Positions 1 to 6,629 are shown, numbered from the stretch's first letter. The stretch: DNA of 23,915 bases from an uncultured Christensenellaceae bacterium (GCA_944381335.1 CALWKT010000044.1:1-23915); one strand, 5' to 3'. Notes: generated by a model not told the origin, from the letters alone. Made by a program: numbers and translations.

Positions 1-117
1 AAAACCCTGAAAAAGAATCTGGCGTTGATTAACGCCAGACCTAAAAAAGTACTCGGTTACAAAGCACCGGCAGATTTGTTTGAACAGGAATTGCAAAAAG
101 TGTTGCACTTGGTTTGA
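1..117 (+). CDS. IS30-family transposase, C-terminal fragment (cut by window edge)
   Basis: The first 38 codons are open from base 1 to a TGA at 115-117. The peptide contains INARPKKVLGYKAPADLF followed by VLHLV, which matches the usual end of IS30-family DDE transposases: an N-x-RP-[RK]-K-x-LG-[YWF]-K-[TA]-P block before an LHL tail. The rest of the protein, including the catalytic DDE residues, lies outside the window, so whether the element is intact cannot be judged. Bases 118-200 should contain the element's right end; a short inverted repeat CACCA-N6-TGGTG lies at about 122-137, but I cannot define the terminal repeat or a target duplication. Family assignment is fairly confident; the subgroup is unknown. 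Confidence 0.75.
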   Translation, partial: KTLKKNLALINARPKKVLGYKAPADLFEQELQKVLHLV

Positions 118-201
118 CAATTCACCACGCATATGGTGCGGAAACGTACTGTTATAAACGTTAACTTTTATACGCTTTGTCAAACTAAACTGCGATTTTA
201 T

Positions 202-230
202 TTGACTGATCGCACACGCGATTTTATAAT
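202..230 (+). promoter_or_regulatory. Sigma-A promoter of the pyridoxamine kinase gene
   Basis: TTGACT at 202-207 and TATAAT at 225-230 are separated by exactly 17 bp. Transcription would start near 237, giving a leader of about 29 nt before the ATG at 266. The ribosome binding site AAAGGAG lies at 250-256. Confidence 0.75.
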
Positions 231-265
231 ATTATAGATATCTTTTGACAAAGGAGTATATGCTT

Positions 266-1105
266 ATGTCCAAAGAAAAGATTTTGACGGTACAGGATAT
301 CTCGTGCGTCGGTCAGTGTTCGCTGACCGTTGCGCTTCCCATCATTTCGGCATGCGGCATCGAAACCTGCGTGCTTCCCACCGCGGTCCTAAGCACTCAT
401 ACGGCGTTCAGACCCGGCTGGACTTTCCGCGACCTGACCGGAGACATCGAGCCGATATCAGCGCATTGGCAAAAGGAAAACATCACTTTCAAGGCGATAT
501 ACACCGGCTATCTCGGCAGCCGCGAGCAGGTGGATCTGATCCTGAAGATAATTGAAAGGCATCTCGAAAAAGACGGCGTTACCATCGTCGACCCGGCAAT
601 GGCGGACGGCGGCGTGCTCTACAAGGGATTCCCCGACGATTTCCCTAAAGATATGGCGAGACTGTGCGCAGTCGCCGACGTGATCCTCCCCAACATTACG
701 GAAGCGTGCCTTATGACGGATAGTGAATTCAGAACGGAATACGACGAGCAATACATCCTCACCCTTCTCGGAAAACTTGCGAAACTGGGATGCAAGCAAG
801 TCGTGCTGACAGGCGTTACGTTCGACCCGAAAAAACTGGGCGTCGCGGTATACGACTGCGCAAGCGGCGAAGTCAGCTATTATTTCAACGACAAACTGCC
901 CCGCATGTCTCACGGCACCGGCGACGTCTACGCGTCTGCATTTGTCGGAGCGTACATGAACGGAAAAAGCGTATACGACAGCGCGGCGCTTGCCGCCGAT
1001 TACACCGTCAGAACGATAATGGCGACAATGGACGATGACAGCCATTGGTATGGCGTGAAGTTTGAAAAAGAACTGCCCTATCTTATAAACAGACTTCAGG
1101 GCTGA
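266..1105 (+). CDS. Pyridoxamine kinase (PfkB/ribokinase-like vitamin B6 kinase)
   Basis: A 279-residue cytoplasmic kinase predicted to phosphorylate pyridoxal, pyridoxine or pyridoxamine with ATP in the vitamin B6 salvage route to pyridoxal 5'-phosphate. The N-terminus QDISCVGQCSL is typical of Clostridia pyridoxamine kinases (COG2240). The C-terminal HGTGD (GTGD about residues 217-220) is the ribokinase-superfamily signature carrying the catalytic Asp, and VDPAMADGG is the usual mid-protein motif. Length fits the family. I chose the ATG at 266, 9 nt after AAAGGAG (250-256). The in-frame TTG at 245 would translate through the Shine-Dalgarno sequence, and the ATG at 260 is only 3 nt from it. 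The gene is monocistronic, with its own promoter and a terminator about 25 nt after the stop. Hydroxymethylpyrimidine kinase (ThiD) is the alternative, but the N-terminal motif favours the B6 branch. Confidence 0.88.
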   Translation: MSKEKILTVQDISCVGQCSLTVALPIISACGIETCVLPTAVLSTHTAFRPGWTFRDLTGDIEPISAHWQKENITFKAIYTGYLGSREQVDLILKIIERHLEKDGVTIVDPAMADGGVLYKGFPDDFPKDMARLCAVADVILPNITEACLMTDSEFRTEYDEQYILTLLGKLAKLGCKQVVLTGVTFDPKKLGVAVYDCASGEVSYYFNDKLPRMSHGTGDVYASAFVGAYMNGKSVYDSAALAADYTVRTIMATMDDDSHWYGVKFEKELPYLINRLQG

Positions 1106-1128
1106 GACTGCGCTTTTGAAAAGCACGT

Positions 1129-1158
1129 AAAAAAGACGGGGCTTACCCCGTTTTTTTT
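1129..1158. terminator. Bidirectional intrinsic terminator between convergent genes
   Basis: ACGGGG (1136-1141), loop CTTA, CCCCGT (1146-1151), with six A before and eight T after. It can end the pyridoxamine kinase transcript on + and the cytidylate-kinase-like transcript on -. Confidence 0.85.
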
Positions 1159-1197
1159 GCCGCAGTTTTTCGCCTCCCGAACATTTTCAGATGAAAA

Positions 1198-1775
1198 TCA
1201 ATAAAGCTCTTTTATTATCTGCGCGCATTTGTCTATTCCGAAAACTCCGCTGTCCAGCGCGATGTCGTAATTTTTTGCGTCGCCCCATTTTCTATCGGTA
1301 TAAAAACGGTGATACGCCTTTCTTCTCTTGTCCTTCACCTTAATGCGCTGTTCTGTCACCACGTCCGTTTCGCCGTAAACGTCGACTATTCTTTGCGCCC
1401 TGTGCGCGATATCTGCGTGAATGAAAACCTTTAAGCAATCCGCCTTATCTCTGAGCACATAGTCAGCGCATCTGCCGACGATAACGCAGGGACCTTTTTC
1501 AGCAAGACCGGTGATGACTCTGCATTGTATTTTCCATATTATATCCTCATTGTTGGGCGCCTGCGCTCTGTTGGAAAACAGTGACAGAAATCTGCCGCGG
1601 GAATTTTCCTCAATCTCTTTGACGTATTCCTCGCTGAATCCGCTTTCAATAGCTATCTTTTCGATAAGTTCGCTGTCGTAACACGGAATATTGAGAGCTT
1701 TCGCGACCATTTTCCCTATCGTGCGACCGCCGCTGCCGAATTCTCTGCTTATGGTGATGGTTTTGTTTCTTCCAT
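1198..1775 (-). CDS. Cytidylate-kinase-like protein with an apparent 5' frameshift
   Basis: The continuous part (1198-1710, 170 codons from MVAKALN) matches the cytidylate kinase-like family (Cytidylate_kin2), with CYDSELIEKIA near its start, VIVGRCADYVL and a basic segment KDKRRKAYHRFY. That family normally starts with a P-loop. Here the P-loop is present upstream in the same frame as EFGSGGRTIGK, but this frame has no ATG, GTG or TTG before it. The only ATG with a good ribosome binding site (ATG at 1775-1773, AAAGGAG at 1782-1788, 6 nt spacing) is in another frame that stops after eight codons. The distance 1775-1711 is 65 nt, so one added base, for example an extra A in an A run near 1761-1768, would restore 192 residues beginning MEE(T/N)KTITISREFG. 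It is therefore a sequencing indel, a real frameshift or a slippage-regulated gene. Starting at 1710 would lose the ATP-binding loop. Substrate is unknown. It lies downstream of marR. Confidence 0.75.
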
Positions 1776-1823
1776 ATAATTCTCCTTTAAATTTATTGAC
1801 TTAATCAGGTGATGTGTTACGTA

Positions 1824-1851
1824 TTAATAGGTAATAGGTTACCTGTTTCAA
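1824..1851 (-). promoter_or_regulatory. Promoter of the cytidylate-kinase-like gene with embedded inverted repeat (probable MarR operator)
   Basis: On the minus strand TTGAAA (1846-1851) and TATTAA (1824-1829) are 16 bp apart. The spacer is almost filled by the inverted repeat AGGTAA-N4-TTACCT (1829-1844). The core GTAA-N4-TTAC recurs upstream of marR at 2380-2391. The promoter boxes are moderate; the repeat is exact. Confidence 0.5.
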
Positions 1852-1907
1852 CTTAAAAATGCGTCGCCGCTATTGGATCGCAGGCAACGTATAGTTTTTT
1901 TGTGAGG

Positions 1908-2363
1908 TTATTCGGTAAATATAGAATATGAGTCTATGTTATCGAGAAGAGAATCCAGGACATCTGCAAAAGCCATTTTTTTGCTTTCGGGAAAATCCTT
2001 GCACATTTCTTCCGCAACTTCTCTGTCGTGCGCGAGGATCACGTTGTGCATGCCTTTTGACTTGCTTGTGCAGGTGATCTTTTTATAACGCCTGTCAGCC
2101 GCCGACGATACGCATTGAACGAAGCCCTTGCTCTGCAATTTCTGAAGTATTTTGGTCATAGCAGGATGCGTGACGTACTCAAGTTTTTCAAGATCGTTCT
2201 GATGAATTTCAGCCTGTCCTTTTTCTTCAAGCCTGCTGACCGATCCGAGGACCCTGAGCTGAACCGACGTCAGCCCCATTGCGGAAGCTTTCTCGTCAAG
2301 TCTCTTTTTGAACGCCCTGTTAATTATTGCGATTTTCAAGCCGAAAGGCATCTTATCTTTCAT
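1908..2363 (-). CDS. MarR-family transcriptional regulator
   Basis: A 151-residue cytoplasmic protein with the MarR winged-helix layout. Residues about 10-30 form the N-terminal dimerisation helix. A winged HTH spans about 35-100, with TSVQLRVLGSV, recognition-helix region VTHPAMTKILQKLQSKGFV and a wing containing ADRRYKK. A C-terminal dimerisation helix follows. The D-R-R in the wing is the family's DNA-contacting motif. Such proteins usually repress their own gene and a neighbour and respond to phenolic compounds, oxidants or metabolites; the ligand cannot be read here. Its own promoter carries the GTAA-N4-TTAC repeat just after the -10 box, and the same repeat lies in the promoter of the kinase-like gene 130 nt downstream, so that gene is the likely target. 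The start at 2363 gives the usual length, although the ribosome binding site (GGGG about 8 nt upstream) is weak. Confidence 0.85.
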   Translation of the reverse strand: MKDKMPFGLKIAIINRAFKKRLDEKASAMGLTSVQLRVLGSVSRLEEKGQAEIHQNDLEKLEYVTHPAMTKILQKLQSKGFVQCVSSAADRRYKKITCTSKSKGMHNVILAHDREVAEEMCKDFPESKKMAFADVLDSLLDNIDSYSIFTE

Positions 2364-2379
2364 ATCCGACCCCGTATAC

Positions 2380-2422
2380 GTAACTTATTACATAATATAC
2401 ATTATAAACGGAAAATTGTCAA
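2380..2422 (-). promoter_or_regulatory. marR promoter with probable auto-operator
   Basis: On the minus strand TTGACA (2417-2422) and TATATT (2394-2399) are 17 bp apart. The inverted repeat GTAACTTATTAC (2380-2391) begins 2 bp after the -10 box and covers the expected transcription start, as an autorepressor site would. Confidence 0.6.
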
Positions 2423-2501
2423 GCGAATCGACAGTCATAATATCCGCTCTGCTCCCGGATGCTTTTTCGTCAGCGCATATAAAAGCGAGGTTTTCCCGCA
2501 G

Positions 2502-2720
2502 TCAATCTTCCAGCCCCAAAAGATAATCGGTTGAAACGTTAAAAAATTTTGACAATTTAAAAAGCGCGCCCGCAGTCGGTTCTTGCTTGCAGGTCTCCCA
2601 GTAGCTTATCGAAGAATTACTCAGACCGAGCGTTTCGGCAAGCTTGCGCTGACCAATCCCCTTTTCTGCACGTAATTCTCTTAATCTGTCCGCAAAAATC
2701 CTTCTGTCGAATTCGTCCAT
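2502..2720 (-). CDS. Small XRE-family (Cro/cI-type) helix-turn-helix regulator
   Basis: A 72-residue protein that is almost entirely one HTH_3 domain: FADRLRELRAEKGIGQRKLA (helices 1-2), LGLSNSSISYWETCKQEP (recognition helix and following turn) and LFKLSKFFNVSTDYLLG (helices 4-5). No effector or oligomerisation domain follows. It probably dimerises on DNA and represses. I chose the ATG at 2720; the reading frame runs back to a TTG at 2777, but that adds sequence unlike the family and crosses the divergent promoter. There is no Shine-Dalgarno before 2720. A TATAAT box (minus strand, 2727-2732) ends only 6 nt from the ATG, so the mRNA could be leaderless, though no good -35 box accompanies it. 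Its divergent neighbour is a DUF4352 membrane protein whose -10 box lies in a perfect palindrome, the likely operator. Confidence 0.82.
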   Translation of the reverse strand: MDEFDRRIFADRLRELRAEKGIGQRKLAETLGLSNSSISYWETCKQEPTAGALFKLSKFFNVSTDYLLGLED

Positions 2721-2742
2721 AAGATTATTATAATCAAAACGG

Positions 2743-2775
2743 TTGACAAAATTTGTTTCGCTAATTATAATTAGC
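2743..2775 (+). promoter_or_regulatory. DUF4352 gene promoter with 16-bp palindromic operator
   Basis: TTGACA (2743-2748) and TATAAT (2766-2771) have a 17-bp spacer, a perfect consensus promoter. GCTAATTATAATTAGC (2760-2775) is an exact 16-bp palindrome that contains the whole -10 box. A repressor bound there would block polymerase; the divergently encoded XRE protein is the obvious candidate. Confidence 0.75.
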
Positions 2776-2804
2776 AATACAGTTAAAACTTTAAGGAGAA
2801 AATT

Positions 2805-3356
2805 ATGGCAGAAGAAGCATCAAAAAAATTTTATCAGAAATGGTGGTTCTGGCTTATCGTCGCTATTGTCGTTCTCGCGGTGATCGGCTCGGTAATAGGC
2901 GGTGGGACAAGCAGTGAAAACCAAAGCAAGGACAACCCTTCGACAGACGTCGGAGAACAACCGGAGCAACGATATCATATCGGAGATACCGTGTCATCCG
3001 GAAACATGTACGTCAGAATCAACAACGTAACCGAAACCGGAAATATAGGCTATCTGTACGAAACGGAATATGTGTTTCTGATAATCAATCTGAGAGTGGA
3101 AAACCGTGGCAACAGTGAAGCTTATTACAGTTCTTCTAATTTTATCCTGAAAAACGGAACTGCCTCGTATGAACCGAACACTGCGGGCGTCGCACTCGAA
3201 AACGGCTTCTGGCTCAATCTTACTGTCGGCGCCGGCATAAGCAAAGAAATCAATCTCGTTTACGAAATACCGGCGTCTTATACTACCGGCGATTATTACC
3301 TGGAAATAGACGAAGGGATATTGTCCGCAGCGTCGGAAATTTACCTGAACGAATAA
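2805..3356 (+). CDS. Membrane-anchored DUF4352 domain protein
   Basis: A 183-residue protein with a short basic cytoplasmic start, one transmembrane helix (about residues 13-33, WWFWLIVAIVVLAVIGSVIG), a Ser/Asn/Glu-rich linker (about 34-55) and an extracellular beta-sandwich (about 56-180). The extracellular part matches DUF4352 in style: GDTVSSGNMYVRINNV, then EYVFLIINLRVENRGN, then a late segment in which the residues are compared with a default value. DUF4352 domains have an immunoglobulin-like fold and no established activity; several are exposed lipoproteins or membrane-anchored proteins. AAGGAG (2793-2798) lies 6 nt before the ATG. A perfect consensus promoter with an overlapping palindrome suggests strong expression that is normally repressed. 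It is monocistronic, with a terminator about 15 nt after the stop. Confidence 0.8.
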   Translation: MAEEASKKFYQKWWFWLIVAIVVLAVIGSVIGGGTSSENQSKDNPSTDVGEQPEQRYHIGDTVSSGNMYVRINNVTETGNIGYLYETEYVFLIINLRVENRGNSEAYYSSSNFILKNGTASYEPNTAGVALENGFWLNLTVGAGISKEINLVYEIPASYTTGDYYLEIDEGILSAASEIYLNE

Positions 3357-3370
3357 CGAAAAGGTTGATT

Positions 3371-3400
3371 AAAAAGACGGGTCTTTCCCGTCTTTTTTTT
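3371..3400. terminator. Bidirectional intrinsic terminator
   Basis: GACGGG (3376-3381), loop TCTTT, CCCGTC (3387-3392), flanked by five A on the left and eight T on the right. It serves the DUF4352 gene on + and the alkylation repair gene ending at 3420 on -. Confidence 0.85.
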
Positions 3401-3419
3401 GCCCGTGTAGGTTAAACGC

Positions 3420-4106
3420 TTAATGTCCGTTTGCGATCTCTTTCGCTTTTCTCTTGCTTTCTTCACTCACGCGGTAGCTGTCGCGCATCTTTGACGCGGC
3501 GATCTTCACCGCTTCTTGCGTCATCTTTGCGGTCCTCATCAACTCTATGCCTGCTCCCTCGTCGCGGCTTTCAACGGTGCAGACAAGCCACCCAACCGCC
3601 ATATCCACGTAGTATCCTTTCGCCCTGACTCCGTTGATCGCCTCGCGTATTTCGTCAAGCCGTTCCCTGCCCGCGAAATTGCCCAGAATTACGACCAGAC
3701 CCATCCTGGCAAGCCAGACGTCGGGTGACGAAGCGAACTCGCGCATATCGCCGAGCAGTTCCCGATCCTTGCATTTCAGAGAGGAGCATGTGACGTCGCA
3801 GACCGCCCAGTCGTCAATGACTGAGGAAAACTCCCTGAGCCGCTCGATTTTGTCCCGGTAAGGCTCTTTTACGCTCGCAGAGATTATCCCCGCAAGCATT
3901 GCGTGTTCGTAAAGAACTATCGGGCGCACGGAAAGGAACTCTCTCCATTCGCCCGACTTTATTATCTTTTTTGCCAGCGCGCGCAATACGGGGACTCTTA
4001 CCCCGACGCGCTCGTACGCAGTGTGCGTCAATCCTGCGTGAAATTCAAAATATGCGGCGTCTGCGTATCCGGACAGGACTTCTCTGATCCTTGCTTCGTC
4101 CCACAT
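3420..4106 (-). CDS. AlkD-like DNA alkylation repair protein
   Basis: A 228-residue, all-helical HEAT-like repeat protein of the DNA_alkylation family (AlkC/AlkD). Members excise N3- or N7-alkylated purines without base flipping. The motif VGVRVPVLRALAKKI opens the repeat array. The AlkD signature is present: W100 and D104 in DDWAVCD, and R134 in WLARMG, equivalent to W109, D113 and R148 of Bacillus cereus AlkD. KMRDSYRVS near the C-terminus is usual for the Clostridia group. I chose the ATG at 4106, which shares its A with the TGA stop of the upstream lipoprotein gene (TGATG). The reading frame extends back to 4139, but that part lies inside the neighbour. This implies translational coupling to a secreted transglutaminase-like lipoprotein, an unexpected pairing of cell-surface and DNA-repair functions. 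Confidence 0.86.
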   Translation of the reverse strand: MWDEARIREVLSGYADAAYFEFHAGLTHTAYERVGVRVPVLRALAKKIIKSGEWREFLSVRPIVLYEHAMLAGIISASVKEPYRDKIERLREFSSVIDDWAVCDVTCSSLKCKDRELLGDMREFASSPDVWLARMGLVVILGNFAGRERLDEIREAINGVRAKGYYVDMAVGWLVCTVESRDEGAGIELMRTAKMTQEAVKIAASKMRDSYRVSEESKRKAKEIANGH

Positions 4107-6493
4107 CAGTAGCTGAACTCCAGCAGCCTGTCTCCGCAATAGAAATCTATCGTATCCGCAGTCTGTTCGGCCCTGTCCGAAGCGGATTGCGAAGTGGTCA
4201 TGAACAGATATTCGTGCGAGAACGTCTCTTTGTATCCCGACGCTTTTCTGTTGCTCCAGGTGCTGTCAACTATGTACCATTTTCCGTTGATCAGCACTTT
4301 GTTCCACGCATGTGCGCCGCCGCTTGCCTGACCGTTTACCTTCAGCGCTGTGATACCTTCTATTCCGCACAAAACGACGAAAGTCTTGGCAATGCCGTTG
4401 CAGACCGCAACGCCGTTTTCAAGAACGCCTTCCAGGTAGAAGCTGTCGTACGAATAAAATTTATTGTATGCCGCGTCGCTTGGCTCGATCCCTGCCATTT
4501 CGCTGACTATGTTGTAATCGTAGATCACGTTCTTTCCGAGCCAGTCGTATATCGTGTGAACCTTTTCGTAATCCGACATTCCGTCGTCAATATAAGTGCG
4601 GCATACGTCTTTCGCAAGTTCGTAAAGCTTTTCGGCAACGCTTCCTTCAACGGGCAAAGGCCTGTAACCCGCCTCAATTGCGAAGAAAAGCTGGTCGCTG
4701 GTCGAAACGCTGACCCCTTCTCTTGCGTTGATGGCGAAATCTTCAAACCCGGACTGCCTCGCGGAAATATAGAGATGAAACTCGTTGGATGAGGATTCGC
4801 TGTACCTCGTCGTGCTGTCGTAAAGCGCTTCGTTTTTCGAAGTCATAGAAATACCGAGCCTGTAGGCGCCGTCAGAAAGTTTTACTGCGGCGTAATTATA
4901 TTTGATGGATTCTTTGTATCCGGAGCATGCGTCCGCAAAAAGCGACATCGCTGAAGACGAACTGCTCACTCCGAGCGAAGGATTTAAATAAACGTCCATG
5001 TACGACATCGTTTTCGCGCCGCTCGTCGTGTTGAAAGACGTCGTGTCAAGCTCGTAATTGTACAGGATCATGTAATACGCAAGAACATCCATTTCCTCCG
5101 GGCTGTCGACGTATCTGTTGTACTCCTCGCCCAGATAGGTGAATCCCTTTGAATAATCGAGATAATCTTTGAGTTGCGCGGTGTTGTCGGCATACGCGGC
5201 GGTTGCGCTTGTCGCAGGCGTATCAATGCCGTTCACATAACTCTTCACGCACGCGCTGCACGTGCTGGCAGAACCCATCAATCCGGTAAGATCGAATGAA
5301 TTTCCGTCAAACCTTTCAGGATATTCGCTGCTCGAATAAGAAACGCCGTTCAGTATCACCTCAAACGCGTCCACAGGATAATCGACTTTCCAGGTCAGCA
5401 ACACGTCGGGATACTGCGCGTCGAATTCGTAAGACAGATCGTAGCACATGATGCTGGAAGAATATACGAATACGTAAAAATCGATTATGCCCACCGTAGT
5501 GAAAAGCTCTGCTCTGTGCAGACCGTAATCAAGTGATTTGAGGTATTTTTCTCTGAAATTTATCTCTGACGACGAAGCCAGATAATTAGTGGTCGAGTTG
5601 GCGATCTTTCTACCGTCGACACTGACAGCCTGAACGCTTGCCGAAGCGGTGAATCCGACCGTAAGTCCGTCCTGAGCGGATTGCGAATTTTTACAATATA
5701 TATATGCTCCGTAAGAAGGCAGGTCAACGTTTGCCACCACGGTTCCCGACGAACAGGTGGTCACGTAAAACTCAAAAACGGCTCCGTCCTCCGTATAAGC
5801 GACGAACGCGATGTCCGTGCCGGAGGGTACGCTTTCAAACAGTTCGCCTTCAAAATCTATCGCGCCGTTTGCCTGATCGTATGACCAGCCGGAAGTCAGC
5901 TCTGCCCCGGTCACGTATATTTCGGTCACTCTGCCGGTGTTCTTCGTCAAAGGTACGGAGATTCCGCCGTCAGAGTCTTTTGCAAGATAATTAAAACTCT
6001 GTTCCGCTCCCACGGGAAGGTCGAACGAAGGCGTGCCGGCAGGCATAACGTCTTCTCCAGGCGCCGGAGGATCTACAGGTTCGTCGTCCGGGTCATCCAG
6101 GTCGTCATCTCCTCCCGGAACAGTCACGTCCTCTTCGGTATTCTTCTTTTCCACACGGATCAACGCTTCGACCGAATCTTTGAACAGAGCGTTTTCACTG
6201 ATCGCCTTGACGCCGACCCAGAAAAAGCCGTCGTCGCTGAGCGCGTATTTTGTGGACGTCACGGTGACCTTCTCTCCCAGAGCGTCTCCCTGTTCCCCGT
6301 CCTCGTCCGAGTACAAACTGACTTCGTACCCGCTCACAAACGAAACTTCATTCCACGAAACCACGCCGTTGTCGTAAGACAGCATGGGTTCAGGCAGCGA
6401 CATCTTCAGCAAGGAGCAACCGCTCAGAAGGAATGTCGCAACGAAAGTCAGAAGTATGACGATTGAAATAAATGCGATCCTGCGTTTCTTCAT
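4106..6493 (-). CDS. Secreted lipoprotein with C-terminal transglutaminase-like domain
   Basis: A 795-residue exported protein. Residues 1-25 are a lipoprotein signal peptide (MKKRR, hydrophobic core) with lipobox LSGC, lipidated at Cys26. Residues about 35-110 look like a fibronectin type III domain (VVSWNEVSFVSGYEVSLYS). An acidic, Pro-rich spacer follows at about 112-150. The middle third contains another FN3-like stretch (DVLLTWKVDYPVDAFEVILN) and no recognised enzyme. The C-terminal transglutaminase core has KVHTIYDWLGKNVIYD followed by a complete Cys-His-Asp triad: C698 in GVAVCNGIA, H728 in GGAHAWN and D743 in YIVDSTW. Such domains act as proteases, peptide ligases or cross-linkers at the cell wall; the substrate is unknown. 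A TTGAAA-17-TATAAT promoter ends 7 nt before the ATG and no Shine-Dalgarno is visible, so the transcript may be leaderless. The stop overlaps the alkylation repair gene. Confidence 0.85.
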   Translation of the reverse strand: MKKRRIAFISIVILLTFVATFLLSGCSLLKMSLPEPMLSYDNGVVSWNEVSFVSGYEVSLYSDEDGEQGDALGEKVTVTSTKYALSDDGFFWVGVKAISENALFKDSVEALIRVEKKNTEEDVTVPGGDDDLDDPDDEPVDPPAPGEDVMPAGTPSFDLPVGAEQSFNYLAKDSDGGISVPLTKNTGRVTEIYVTGAELTSGWSYDQANGAIDFEGELFESVPSGTDIAFVAYTEDGAVFEFYVTTCSSGTVVANVDLPSYGAYIYCKNSQSAQDGLTVGFTASASVQAVSVDGRKIANSTTNYLASSSEINFREKYLKSLDYGLHRAELFTTVGIIDFYVFVYSSSIMCYDLSYEFDAQYPDVLLTWKVDYPVDAFEVILNGVSYSSSEYPERFDGNSFDLTGLMGSASTCSACVKSYVNGIDTPATSATAAYADNTAQLKDYLDYSKGFTYLGEEYNRYVDSPEEMDVLAYYMILYNYELDTTSFNTTSGAKTMSYMDVYLNPSLGVSSSSSAMSLFADACSGYKESIKYNYAAVKLSDGAYRLGISMTSKNEALYDSTTRYSESSSNEFHLYISARQSGFEDFAINAREGVSVSTSDQLFFAIEAGYRPLPVEGSVAEKLYELAKDVCRTYIDDGMSDYEKVHTIYDWLGKNVIYDYNIVSEMAGIEPSDAAYNKFYSYDSFYLEGVLENGVAVCNGIAKTFVVLCGIEGITALKVNGQASGGAHAWNKVLINGKWYIVDSTWSNRKASGYKETFSHEYLFMTTSQSASDRAEQTADTIDFYCGDRLLEFSY

Positions 6494-6500
6494 AGCATAT

Positions 6501-6529
6501 ATTATATCACACGCGTTTTATTTTTTCAA
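6501..6529 (-). promoter_or_regulatory. Promoter of the transglutaminase-like lipoprotein gene
   Basis: On the minus strand TTGAAA (6524-6529) and TATAAT (6501-6506) have a 17-bp spacer, with a TG-A extension just before the -10 box. Only 7 nt separate the -10 box from the start codon, placing transcription initiation at or next to the A of the ATG. Confidence 0.7.
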
Positions 6530-6570
6530 CAATGATGACGCACTTGTGCAGTTCGACGTCGTTTCCGTAT

Positions 6571-6602
6571 AAAAAAAACGCGCCGCTTTTTATGCGGCGC
6601 GT
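6571..6602 (-). terminator. Intrinsic terminator of the antiporter gene
   Basis: On the minus strand ACGCGCCGC (6594-6602), a 7-nt loop, then GCGGCGCGT (6578-6586), followed by a run of T (complement of A at 6571-6578). There is no T run on the plus strand, so it works in one direction. Confidence 0.88.
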
Positions 6603-6629
6603 CGAGTATTCCTCATGTGAGAATTTATA

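Noticed and set aside
245..265. Earlier TTG start for the pyridoxamine kinase
   Set aside because: It would translate through the AAAGGAG ribosome binding site; the ATG at 266 has proper spacing.
2721..2777. TTG start at 2777 for the XRE regulator
   Set aside because: No ribosome binding site, it lies within the divergent promoter, and the added residues do not fit the domain.
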